Shown here in pieces: positions 53,010-62,408 of a stretch of DNA of 64,000 bases. The stretch spans positions 61,678 to 125,677 of the forward strand of contig CAZZIU010000007.1 in the NCBI GenBank assembly GCA_964654545.1, in the 5' to 3' direction. Within the stretch, counting starts at the first letter, position 1. Each line of letters opens with the position of its first letter. Under the pieces are notes generated by a model. It saw nothing but the letters and a program-made list of their open reading frames with translations. It made no database searches and was not told the DNA's origin. Both the position numbers and the translations under genes were made by a program. The stretch is from JABMOV01 sp964654545. GTDB lineage: Bacteria; Fidelibacterota; Marinisomatia; Marinisomatales; JABMOV01.

Positions 53010-55022
53010 ATGAAGAAAATGTTATTAATCGGTATACTGGTCTGCTTAGGACTTTTATACGGTAAAACATATAAACGGAGTGAGCCAGTTTCCGCAAAAT
53101 ATATTCCCAATATGATTATTGATAGTCCGAATACAAATGTGACAAAAACTGGTTTGAGCTCTACTTTCATACCATCCAATACAAGTCGTGATTTTTCGTT
53201 TTCTTCAGCCGTTTTAGACTCATCTTTAAACGGGTACGGAATGTATTCCAACACGACTAATCCGCTGGTCTGGGTGCCGGGAACTGGTTTTATGGCAGTA
53301 TATCGTCAATGGGCTGGTGAAGATGGACCTTCCGGGCAGCTTGGAGCTGCACAGTCAACAGATGGTGTAACGTGGCAAGTCGGTGTTGGGCTTAACTATG
53401 TGTATCCAGGTGGCGCAACCCCAGCCAACCCAATGGCGAGGTATCCTAGCGCAGTTGGAACAGCGACCAGCAATCCTACACCGGTATGGAACGAGTATAC
53501 GCAGGACGGATCGGGCGGAGGTACCAATGGTGGTCGTGCGATGTACACATATGATGAATTTGGTTGGATGGGCAATAGCTACGTCTCGCCAGTTTATGAT
53601 TTAAGTACGGGATGTCTTACAACACCCTGTGATCCACCAGATTTATGGGTTAGCCAATCTCAAATGATTGATAATGGCTCCTATCCGGTTATGTTAAGTT
53701 TGTTTGGTGAAGGATTGGGCCCCGATCGACACTGGTTATTAAGAAATGATTATTATTTGTTTGGATATTTAGGTATGGCAGAACCATATCTTTTAGTGGA
53801 TGAACTAAATGATGGATTTTTCCCGGGCAACTTTACTGGATCACCTGAATTTCATATCAATGATAATGGTGTCGGGTATGTTGTCGCTTCAAGCTATTGG
53901 GATGGATACAACTCTGGTGGTGCTGTAACGCACCATACCTTTTTCTTCAGAAAAACTGAAGATTACGGTGCAACCTGGACCACAACTGGCGGATTAGATG
54001 GTTCCGGTTATAATTATATCCCGGACGATATTCTGGATGATATTTTATATGATGCCGGACTACTTGGAGACAGTTTATGGTTTTTGGAAGGAGAAGATAC
54101 TTCTTGGTTTTATGTAGATGATGCTTTTGCAGGTTACGATTATGATGTTAAGGTTGATAACGATGGTGGTTTACACATTATGTCCAATATGGTTGTTGTA
54201 GCTGGTGATAGCACCGTTTATGTAGGGCTTGAAGGCTGTGGACATTATCATTTTTATAATGCAACTCCAGATGATCCATCTGGTTGGGAAGCTTCGATGG
54301 TTCGTGATATGTCCGTTTCATTCGGATTTGAGTATGGCAGTGATGGGTTTAGCGGTTGGCAATACAATTATCCAGATATGGCAATGACACCTGATGGTCA
54401 AGTAATTTGGGCAGTCACGTATGTAGCCGATGACACATCAAATGGAAGTTATGGTGATATTGATTTGTATGCTTCAAGATCATCAGACGGTGGTCAAACT
54501 TGGGAAGATCTTGGGAACTTGACCAATACGTCATCAGGGATTGTCGTAAGGAATTATGAAACGCACCCTCACTTCGCGCCTCTCGCAACAGATTCGACAG
54601 CCTATTTACTTTATCAACAACCGGATTTCAGTCTAAATTCGGTAGGTGGAACCAATTTTGAGGACTATAAACAATGGTTGCATTTTGGAAAACTGGTTTA
54701 TCCAGATACGGTTACAGCAACTGGTAATGCGCATGTAATTCCAGATGGTTTTGCATTATTTGGGAATTATCCAAATCCATTTAATCCAACCACATCAATC
54801 AAATTCCAATTGGATAAAACATTGGATGTAACAATATCAATTTATTCCGTTCTTGGTGAAGAGGTCGCCACTCTCCATAAAAGTGGGTTAAGTCAAGGAA
54901 TTAACGAAGTAGTATGGGATGCCAGCAGTATTTCTGGTGAACAAACATCCAGTGGAGTTTATTTTTATCGCGTAGAAGCTGGCTCTCAATCATTAACAGG
55001 AAAAATGTTATTGCTTAAATAA
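53010..55022 (+). CDS. Secreted Asp-box protein with T9SS sorting domain
   Basis: A 670-residue exported protein. Signal peptide at 1-18. Asp-box-like motifs (STDGVTWQ, TEDYGATW and SSDGGQTW) point to a beta-propeller. The C-terminal 85 residues are a clear sorting domain (LFGNYPNPFNPTTSIKF, GVYFYRVEAGS, ending KMLLLK). Start ATG 53010 follows GGAGAGAAAG; a GTG at 52998 would only add MERK. Function probably glycan or polymer binding. Confidence 0.85.
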   Translation: MKKMLLIGILVCLGLLYGKTYKRSEPVSAKYIPNMIIDSPNTNVTKTGLSSTFIPSNTSRDFSFSSAVLDSSLNGYGMYSNTTNPLVWVPGTGFMAVYRQWAGEDGPSGQLGAAQSTDGVTWQVGVGLNYVYPGGATPANPMARYPSAVGTATSNPTPVWNEYTQDGSGGGTNGGRAMYTYDEFGWMGNSYVSPVYDLSTGCLTTPCDPPDLWVSQSQMIDNGSYPVMLSLFGEGLGPDRHWLLRNDYYLFGYLGMAEPYLLVDELNDGFFPGNFTGSPEFHINDNGVGYVVASSYWDGYNSGGAVTHHTFFFRKTEDYGATWTTTGGLDGSGYNYIPDDILDDILYDAGLLGDSLWFLEGEDTSWFYVDDAFAGYDYDVKVDNDGGLHIMSNMVVVAGDSTVYVGLEGCGHYHFYNATPDDPSGWEASMVRDMSVSFGFEYGSDGFSGWQYNYPDMAMTPDGQVIWAVTYVADDTSNGSYGDIDLYASRSSDGGQTWEDLGNLTNTSSGIVVRNYETHPHFAPLATDSTAYLLYQQPDFSLNSVGGTNFEDYKQWLHFGKLVYPDTVTATGNAHVIPDGFALFGNYPNPFNPTTSIKFQLDKTLDVTISIYSVLGEEVATLHKSGLSQGINEVVWDASSISGEQTSSGVYFYRVEAGSQSLTGKMLLLK

Positions 55023-55050
55023 GCATTCATATTTCACAATGAATTACATA

Positions 55051-55086
55051 TTGCGGTATCAAGTGGTATTGATACCGCAATTGTTC
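55051..55086 (+). terminator. Intrinsic terminator
   Basis: A perfect 12-bp stem TTGCGGTATCAA/TTGATACCGCAA around a GTGGTA loop, followed by TTGTTC, between two sorting-domain genes. Confidence 0.75.
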
Positions 55087-55109
55087 TAAGTAAAGAAAAG
55101 GGGATTACC

Positions 55110-57923
55110 ATGAAGGGTAAAATATTTCTTGTAATTTTTTCATTCACACTTTTGTGGGCAGGGTTACCCCATTACGCAAAAAATAGTATCGGAACAATTC
55201 ATGCTAAGAATGAAGCATCACAGGTAAATCTCAACTTAGCACGTGCGACAGATCGAGTCGACACTACAACGATATATTTTGATGACTTTGAAGGGGATGT
55301 GACCCCATGGACTCAAGAAACAGGGTGGGTTTTAAGTGATCAATCTTATTCATCTCCTACGCATAGCTTCAACTACGACGACAATAATTATGATTTGACC
55401 ACTTCTTTGACATCACCTACAATTGCCATCCCTGATGTGACTAGTGAAAACGAAATAATTAAATTCAATTTTAATCTTTGGTGCGATATGCCAGACTCAG
55501 ATGGTGATGGGGATAATTTTTTAGAAGATTACTATTGGGTTGATATCGCAAACTTAGACGATATTCCACTTTTTTTCCACGCTTCAACAGACAACGCATA
55601 TGATGGGAATTCCTGGTGGTGTGCTGATGAAACTGTGGGTGGTTACAGTGATGCATGGCTTCAATTTTTAGATACACCATCAATTTCAATTCCAGATTCT
55701 GGTAGCTCCATATCTGCCCAAATGAAATGGTCAATTGAAGATCCAGCAGGAGCCTCGGTGGCAGGTACATGTACAAACGGATGGGATGCAGCCAATGTAC
55801 GAATATCTATTGATGGTGGTACAACATGGAGTTTGTTGACCGGATCTGATCCATATGATTTTACTGATGGATATGGCTGGATTTATAATGATGCTGAATA
55901 CTATGACTGTCAGGAAATAGCAGCCGGATGGGGAGGCAGCCAGGATTGGCACTTGGTTTCTTTCGATTTATCTGATTATGCTGGAGAAGATGTGATCATT
56001 CGCTTTGGGTTTGGTTCTGATCCCTCCTTTAGCACAGCAGATGATCCGTCCATAACTGGATTACGATTAGATGATGTTTCTGTGACGGACGGTAGCGGGA
56101 ATTCACTATTTTTTGATAATGCGGATGACCAAGCGACGATGGTGCCTACTAATGGATTTGATTTTCAGTGGGAGCAAGTATTCTATGATTATGGTGATGT
56201 AACACGGCCTGGTGGAGCCGGTTGGGTTACATACATGCCCGGAGATCCATTTAACGGTAATGCACAATTGGATATAACATCTTTTGCAGGTTCTAATGTG
56301 AAATTTAGGGTGACTGCTCGTGCTGATGATAATGATGATGGTGGCAATGGTGAAGGCTTGTACATTGATGATTTCCACGTTTGGTCAGTACTTCTTGAAG
56401 AAGGTATTCCAGTTGTACAAAATGTTGCAGCTTTAGCAGGAGATGCTGTTGTAGACGTATCATGGGAAAATCCAAGTGCTGATTTTGGTGGTTTGGTTTC
56501 CTATGATGATAATTCGTTTGAAAATGAAATAAATATGACTTCTGGTACGGCAATAATGGGGACCCACTTTGATGCTCCCTATGGAGTAGAGTCTATTCTT
56601 GTTAATAGTGTTGTTGTATACGGTGGAGATAATTCAGGGGGAACAACCCTCTATGGCTATGAGATGGGATTACAAGGCCCAAATGAAACAGCCCTATATA
56701 CTTCATCAATAACACTTGTAACTGGTCAGTGGCTGGAAATTCCGTTGGACTGGACTTTTACAGGAGATTTTATTTTAGCATTTGAGGTGTCCGCAACAAT
56801 TGGGATTGTGTTGGATGAAAATTCTACCCCAAGCTCACAATCCTGGGCGAATCTTGGTGGATGGGATACATGGTCTAATGTAGCCGGCGCCAATGGATTA
56901 CCGGATGGTGAATGGGGAATTCGCGCAAATGTAACATCAACGGGTGGTGCTCCGGCGACCTATAATGTCTACCGCAGTGTAGACGGTGGCGCGTTTAACC
57001 TAATGTTCAACGGACAAGGTATTTCTGCAACCGATTACCATGATATTTTTGTCCAGAATGGATCTCAATATTGTTATCAAATAACTGCAGTATATGGAGA
57101 GAATGAGGGTAACCCATCAGAAACGGTGTGTGCCATTCCAGAAGCACAAACTGTCTATGAAATTGTATACGACGATGACAATTCAAATACCAGCTTCAAT
57201 GTAGCAGATGGAAATAAATTAGCAGTAAGGTTTACTCCAATTAGCTATCCATCTTCGCTGGTAAGAATAAAATATTATTGTGAGGATAATGGAGTTGCTC
57301 TGGCCACAGTTTGGGATGATGATGGCGATGGAGGTCTACCTAATTCATCATTATTGTCCAATGTTGTTGTGCAGCTTACGACTGGTTGGACAGAAAAAAA
57401 TGTTACCGGATACAATGTCACAATATCTGAAGGAGATTTTTACGTTGGTTGGATTGAAACAGCACAGACTCCACCTATTGGTGTAGATACTGATTCTCCC
57501 GGGGATCGCAGTGTCGTTGACATCGGTACTGGAAATGGATGGGAACCATTTGAAAATTATTTCTCAGGCGCAATAATGATTCGTGTAGATATGGATTCAG
57601 CCGGCGTTGGTACGGGTGATGAACTGACACCTGATATCCCAACGTCATTTGCATTGGGGCAGAACTACCCAAATCCGTTCAACCCAGTGACAAATATTGA
57701 ATTTGATATTGCGGAGTTATCAAATACGAAATTGACACTTTATGATTTAACTGGTCGTGAAGTACAATCATTGATAAACAGATCACTTGCACCCGGTCAC
57801 TATCGTTACCAGCTGAATGCTTCAGAATTATCTTCAGGTATGTATATATATCAACTGCAAGCAAGTTCAGATGTAAACGGAAATGTGTTCCAGCAAACAA
57901 AAAAACTGATTTTGATGAAATAA
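55110..57923 (+). CDS. Large secreted protein with T9SS sorting domain (choice-of-anchor-J-like, Fn3)
   Basis: A 937-residue exported protein after a strong AAGGGG site. Repeated DDFEGDVTPWTQETGW-like modules in the first 400 residues resemble the choice-of-anchor-J/MAM-type beta-sandwich found in immune-inhibitor-A-like proteins, without a protease site. A fibronectin-like module (AALAGDAVVDVSWENP, about 440) follows. The C-terminal domain is a sorting domain (LGQNYPNPFNPVTNIEF, ending KLILMK). Likely a secreted adhesin or polymer-binding protein. Confidence 0.8.
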   Translation: MKGKIFLVIFSFTLLWAGLPHYAKNSIGTIHAKNEASQVNLNLARATDRVDTTTIYFDDFEGDVTPWTQETGWVLSDQSYSSPTHSFNYDDNNYDLTTSLTSPTIAIPDVTSENEIIKFNFNLWCDMPDSDGDGDNFLEDYYWVDIANLDDIPLFFHASTDNAYDGNSWWCADETVGGYSDAWLQFLDTPSISIPDSGSSISAQMKWSIEDPAGASVAGTCTNGWDAANVRISIDGGTTWSLLTGSDPYDFTDGYGWIYNDAEYYDCQEIAAGWGGSQDWHLVSFDLSDYAGEDVIIRFGFGSDPSFSTADDPSITGLRLDDVSVTDGSGNSLFFDNADDQATMVPTNGFDFQWEQVFYDYGDVTRPGGAGWVTYMPGDPFNGNAQLDITSFAGSNVKFRVTARADDNDDGGNGEGLYIDDFHVWSVLLEEGIPVVQNVAALAGDAVVDVSWENPSADFGGLVSYDDNSFENEINMTSGTAIMGTHFDAPYGVESILVNSVVVYGGDNSGGTTLYGYEMGLQGPNETALYTSSITLVTGQWLEIPLDWTFTGDFILAFEVSATIGIVLDENSTPSSQSWANLGGWDTWSNVAGANGLPDGEWGIRANVTSTGGAPATYNVYRSVDGGAFNLMFNGQGISATDYHDIFVQNGSQYCYQITAVYGENEGNPSETVCAIPEAQTVYEIVYDDDNSNTSFNVADGNKLAVRFTPISYPSSLVRIKYYCEDNGVALATVWDDDGDGGLPNSSLLSNVVVQLTTGWTEKNVTGYNVTISEGDFYVGWIETAQTPPIGVDTDSPGDRSVVDIGTGNGWEPFENYFSGAIMIRVDMDSAGVGTGDELTPDIPTSFALGQNYPNPFNPVTNIEFDIAELSNTKLTLYDLTGREVQSLINRSLAPGHYRYQLNASELSSGMYIYQLQASSDVNGNVFQQTKKLILMK

Positions 57924-57931
57924 ATTGCTTA

Positions 57932-57960
57932 GCCCGGAGACTCAGTCTCCGGGCATTTAA
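57932..57960 (+). terminator. Intrinsic terminator-like hairpin
   Basis: A perfect 10-bp stem GCCCGGAGAC/GTCTCCGGGC with a TCA loop, followed by ATTTAATCC. The T-tract is short but the stem is strong. Confidence 0.7.
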
Positions 57961-57979
57961 TCCTCACCACGTGAATATC

Positions 57980-60900
57980 ATGAAAAATAGCTACCTCGTA
58001 TTTATTGCGTTACTTTCCATTAGCCTGGGCTCTGATGTCCATACTGACCGATTATTGGTTTATGTCGAAAATTCACAAAATGATTTCGAATACATTGGGA
58101 AATCCGGTGAATGGACAAATATTTCAGAGATTAACATTCAATTATCTCAGTTAGATGTTGTTGATTTTAAACCATGGCTATCCAATGCAAAACCAACGGA
58201 CCATGACAAGGATATCTACCTAAATCGTATTTATGAGGTTGTATTTTCAACCGATCGATCAGATTTACGTGACCTGATATCACAGGTTAATACCATTCCT
58301 GGATTGTCAGGAGCGGAATTAAAACCGATTAATATGGTAACTTATATTCCAAACGATACCTATTACGCACAGCAGTGGGCATTGCCCATTATCCAGGCAC
58401 CGGAAGCGTGGGATCTCTGGGATGTGGACAATGGAGACATCCCAGGCACTATCGATTCATCGGTAATAAAAGTTGGAATTGTAGATGATGGCGTTCATTG
58501 GACCCATCCCGATTTAATTGCAAATATTTGGAATAACCTTGGTGAGGATGCTGATAATGACGGAATGACAGTAACCAATGAAAACGGTTCCTGGGAATTT
58601 GATCCAGGTGACATAAATAATGTTGACGATGATGGTGATGGCTTTGTTGATAATTTTATTGGTTGGGATGTTGCCGCTACATCAGGTGGCGCTGAAGATA
58701 ATGATCCATATGTTGTGGCGGGAGATGGACACGGAACCAATGTTTCAGGCTGCGTATCTGGTGTAACAAATAATGGTATCGGGATTGCAGCTGTTGGTTG
58801 GTCTGTAAAAATTATGCCCATTAAATCCTCCTACACCAACAATGGCTATATAGATTTTGGTTATGATGGGTTACTTGCTGGAGCCCAGCAGGGTGCCAAT
58901 GTATTAAACTGCAGTTGGGGAAGTTCACAATTCAGTTCTTACGGACAAAATGTCATAAATACATGTTATAATACGTATGGCTCTATTATCGTAGCCTCAG
59001 CCGGAAATGGCAATCAGGACTATGGTGTTACAAATTTGGATACCCACTACCCCAGCGGATACGATAATGTCATCTCTGTCACCGCAACAGGACAAGGTGA
59101 TCATTTCAATTGCTGGGCAACTGCCGGCACCACTGTTGATTTAGGAGCTCCTGGAGAAGGAATTCGTACAACCGCTGGTTCATCCTCATATGATAGTCCA
59201 TGGGGAACGTCATTTTCTTCTCCCATCACCGCCGGTGCGGTTGCGCTGGTTTGGTCAAAGTTTCCCAGTGAATCAAAGGATTGGGTTGTACAAAAGATAA
59301 TCGACAATACGGACTATTATGCAGATATGGACCGAGATTGTACTGTCAGGAATAACGGAGACAGTCAGAATCACGTTGAAAGTATGACTGGACAATTGGG
59401 ATCGGGCCGGTTAAATGTTTTTAAAGCATTAGCTGGAGGTATTTTTCCTAGTTTAAGCATCACAGATGTCAATTTACAAAATGATTCAGATGGAGATGGA
59501 ATTTGGAATCCAGGTGAAACAGTTAACGCAAAAATAATTGTTGCAAATGAGGTCGGCTGGGCTGATGCTACAGATGTAGTGGCTGTCCTATCCACTGAAG
59601 ACCCTCAAATAACAATTTTGGATAATATCATAGAATTTCCAAATTCTATTCCTTCAGGCTCATCAGCGTTTACTCTATTTGATTCGTTTCAGTTTTCAGC
59701 TGAAGAAGGATCTGAAGTGGGAAATGTGGACTTCACAGTGACATTATATGCTGGAGCGGATCCCTATGCATATGTTAAGGACGAAGAGATAATTGTTGCA
59801 ATTAGCCTGAATCAATCTGGTTTTCCCTTCGAAACCGGAAGTATAAAATCATCACCAATAGTACACGACCTGGATAATGATGGGTACAAGGAAATATTCA
59901 TTGGTTCTGATGATTTCAACCTGTATGGGATAAATCCAACAGGATTGGAACTGGAGGGATTTCCTATTACCACAGGAAACCAGGTAAGATCATCTCCCGC
60001 GATAGGTGATGTACAGGGAGATGGAGATTTAGAACTTGTATTTGGTTCAAAGGACCGTGCACTGTATATCGCAAATAGTGATGGATCAACTGACGCAATA
60101 TACAATTCAACCGGGTACATTATGGATGCTCCGGTTCTGGCAAATATTGATGATGACCCCGAATTAGAAATTATATTTGGAACGTTTGAGAGTGGTTCAA
60201 CTGGAAAACTTTATGCCATAAACCATGATGCAACTGATGTAAGTGGATTTCCAATTGATGTGGGAGAAGTCATCATGGTATCTCCATCTGTTGATGATAT
60301 CAATAATGACGGTATTAAAGATATTGTTTTTGGAACTTGGTCCAATAACATTTTTGCATATGATGCGAATGGAATAGCACTTTCAGGATTTCCGTTTGTA
60401 ACAGGAAATCGAATTAATACTTCACCCGCCTTGGCCAATGTAACTGGAGACGAAAATCTGGAAATAATAGCTGCCAGTGATGATAATAATGTGTATGTCA
60501 TTGACGCATCTGGATTTGAAGTTCTTCACGTTCAAACAGGTGGTGCGGTAAAATCAAGCCCCTCTTTTTATGACGTTAATTTTGATGGATACGCCGAAGT
60601 ACTATTCGGAAGTGCAGATAATATGCTATACTTCTACGATATTGTAAATAATGAACACGTGAGTGGTTGGCCAATTGATGTTGGAGATATAATTTATTCC
60701 TCGCCGGTGATTGGGGACATAGATAACGATGATGAACCTGATATTATTGCTTGTTATTACGGTGGCGTAACTGCCTATGCTTTGGATGGAACACTGAAGA
60801 CGAATATGCCAATCCCATTACAGGCAAGTATTGAAAGCACTCCAGTTGTTACAGATATTGATTCAGATAATGACATGGAAATTGTAGTTGGATCTTCGGT

Positions 60901-61318
60901 TGGACTTCAGGTTATTGATTTAAAGTATACTGGTGGGCAAACAGCCCCGTACTGGAATTTATATAAGGGGAATGCTCATAGGACTGGATCGAACCAGGAT
61001 ATTAATCTTACAATAGAATCGCTCTCTAGTGTGGTACCTGATAAATACGAAGTTAGCGCAGCATATCCAAACCCATTTAATCCAAGTACAACAATTGATA
61101 TATCGCTGCCCGCAGAGGGTGATTTGAGAATAACAGTTTACAACATGGTAGGCCAGGAGGTTACTACACTGGTTAATAAAAGATATATGGCTGGTACACA
61201 TAGATTAACGTGGAATGGAGTGACTACCATGGGAAATTCAGTTGGAACCGGATTGTATATAGTTCAGGTGAAATTCAAAAACCATATAAATAACCAGAAA
61301 GTATTGCTGGTAAAATAA
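57980..61318 (+). CDS. Secreted subtilisin-like (S8) serine protease with FG-GAP repeats and T9SS sorting domain
   Basis: A 1112-residue protein. Signal peptide, then a propeptide, then the S8 domain: catalytic Asp169 (GIVDDGVHW), His251 (GDGHGTNVSG) and Ser411 (GTSFSSPITAG). Residues about 610-1000 contain six or more FG-GAP/VCBS-type repeats such as PIVHDLDNDGYKEIFIGSDD, forming a probable calcium-binding propeller. The tail (AAYPNPFNPSTTIDI, ending KVLLVK) is a sorting domain. ATG 57980 is chosen over the GTG at 57971 because it begins the signal peptide (MKNSYLVF). Likely extracellular proteolysis. Confidence 0.92.
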   Translation: MKNSYLVFIALLSISLGSDVHTDRLLVYVENSQNDFEYIGKSGEWTNISEINIQLSQLDVVDFKPWLSNAKPTDHDKDIYLNRIYEVVFSTDRSDLRDLISQVNTIPGLSGAELKPINMVTYIPNDTYYAQQWALPIIQAPEAWDLWDVDNGDIPGTIDSSVIKVGIVDDGVHWTHPDLIANIWNNLGEDADNDGMTVTNENGSWEFDPGDINNVDDDGDGFVDNFIGWDVAATSGGAEDNDPYVVAGDGHGTNVSGCVSGVTNNGIGIAAVGWSVKIMPIKSSYTNNGYIDFGYDGLLAGAQQGANVLNCSWGSSQFSSYGQNVINTCYNTYGSIIVASAGNGNQDYGVTNLDTHYPSGYDNVISVTATGQGDHFNCWATAGTTVDLGAPGEGIRTTAGSSSYDSPWGTSFSSPITAGAVALVWSKFPSESKDWVVQKIIDNTDYYADMDRDCTVRNNGDSQNHVESMTGQLGSGRLNVFKALAGGIFPSLSITDVNLQNDSDGDGIWNPGETVNAKIIVANEVGWADATDVVAVLSTEDPQITILDNIIEFPNSIPSGSSAFTLFDSFQFSAEEGSEVGNVDFTVTLYAGADPYAYVKDEEIIVAISLNQSGFPFETGSIKSSPIVHDLDNDGYKEIFIGSDDFNLYGINPTGLELEGFPITTGNQVRSSPAIGDVQGDGDLELVFGSKDRALYIANSDGSTDAIYNSTGYIMDAPVLANIDDDPELEIIFGTFESGSTGKLYAINHDATDVSGFPIDVGEVIMVSPSVDDINNDGIKDIVFGTWSNNIFAYDANGIALSGFPFVTGNRINTSPALANVTGDENLEIIAASDDNNVYVIDASGFEVLHVQTGGAVKSSPSFYDVNFDGYAEVLFGSADNMLYFYDIVNNEHVSGWPIDVGDIIYSSPVIGDIDNDDEPDIIACYYGGVTAYALDGTLKTNMPIPLQASIESTPVVTDIDSDNDMEIVVGSSVGLQVIDLKYTGGQTAPYWNLYKGNAHRTGSNQDINLTIESLSSVVPDKYEVSAAYPNPFNPSTTIDISLPAEGDLRITVYNMVGQEVTTLVNKRYMAGTHRLTWNGVTTMGNSVGTGLYIVQVKFKNHINNQKVLLVK

Positions 61319-61387
61319 AAAATACAAATTTGAAAAGTTTAATTAAGTTGTTAACTTCGAAAACACGATTAGTGTTGGGAGTTTTTG

Positions 61388-62344
61388 ATGCGTCAAATTA
61401 GAATGATAAAAATAATAACAGTGCTGAGTCTTTTTGCATCAGGTTTATTTGCAATTGATTGTCCAGCTGATACAGCCTACCACATGGATCTAAGAACCAT
61501 GCTTCCTGATGGATCCCCCAATCCAAGTTATGGTCAAATTATTGCAACAGGACTATGCGCTTGTCTTGACTTTGTTAGCGATGCCAGTGTTAATGCAAAC
61601 GATTCTACAGTTACTTTTACGATTAGGATCGTTGATAACGAACCCATCCGTGGTGCTGAAATTGATATCTATCACTATTCTGATAACCTTGAGTATTCAG
61701 GTACAGGAACAGTTAGCAAAGGTGAAAAACTTTTAAATGTGACAGATCCCGATGGAAATCCAAAAACCATGACATTATTGGCTAATCAGATTGATGATCA
61801 TGTTAAAGTGATGGCATACAGCACTTCACAAGCACAAACTGAAGGCAATGGTGAAGAAGGTGATCTCTTTATGATTACTTATAAGGCGGTGAATGGGTTA
61901 GAGGCCCTTGGTTCAGAAATTACTATAGGAATAGGTGTATGCAATTTGCCCGGTACATCCATGGCGCCGGATTTACTAAACGTGGTATGCTCATTCCCTG
62001 ATACATTAACTCCTGTGATCGTTACAATTCCAAGCGTTGGCATTGAAGATGATCTTGGGATTCCAACACAATATAATTTGGCACAAAATTTCCCCAATCC
62101 ATTTAATCCTACTACAAACATCGCATTTGATATTCCTGAGCATGGTCAGGTTGCAATCACTATCTTTAATTTAATTGGTCAACAGGTTAGGACCTTGATG
62201 AATGACCAAATGGTTGCTGGGCGTTATCATGTTGAATGGAACGGATTGGATAATGCGGGTAATGCAGTTGCTTCCGGCGTATATTTTTATGAACTGCGTT
62301 CGGAAAATTTCATAGCACGTAAGAAAATGATTTTATTGCGATAG
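61388..62344 (+). CDS. Secreted cohesin-like protein with T9SS sorting domain
   Basis: A 318-residue exported protein starting at ATG 61388 (a TTG at 61385 is less likely). Signal peptide to about residue 21, then a domain of about 170 residues with strands such as STVTFTIRIVDNEPIRGAEI and the sheet partner GEEGDLFMITYKA, whose layout resembles cohesin. The C-terminal sorting domain reads LAQNFPNPFNPTTNIAF to KKMILLR. A GGGAG site precedes the ATG. It could bind dockerin-bearing partners such as the deiminase at 31810. Confidence 0.75.
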   Translation: MRQIRMIKIITVLSLFASGLFAIDCPADTAYHMDLRTMLPDGSPNPSYGQIIATGLCACLDFVSDASVNANDSTVTFTIRIVDNEPIRGAEIDIYHYSDNLEYSGTGTVSKGEKLLNVTDPDGNPKTMTLLANQIDDHVKVMAYSTSQAQTEGNGEEGDLFMITYKAVNGLEALGSEITIGIGVCNLPGTSMAPDLLNVVCSFPDTLTPVIVTIPSVGIEDDLGIPTQYNLAQNFPNPFNPTTNIAFDIPEHGQVAITIFNLIGQQVRTLMNDQMVAGRYHVEWNGLDNAGNAVASGVYFYELRSENFIARKKMILLR

Positions 62345-62369
62345 GTGCATACCAGATAATTTTCAACTA

Positions 62370-62408
62370 AATTCCCCCATCCTACGATACGGATGGGGGA
62401 ATTTTTTT
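62370..62408 (+). terminator. Strong intrinsic terminator overlapping the next gene's ribosome site
   Basis: A perfect 13-bp stem AATTCCCCCATCC with GGATGGGGGAATT and an 8-nt loop, followed by TTTTT. The 3' arm contains the GGGGGA Shine-Dalgarno of the TPR gene, whose ATG starts at 62409, immediately after the T-run. Confidence 0.85.

Noticed and set aside
54940..55110. Possible regulatory RNA between the two sorting-domain genes
   Set aside because: The perfect 12-bp hairpin is followed by a T-rich tail and fits a terminator; no further conserved structure is visible.
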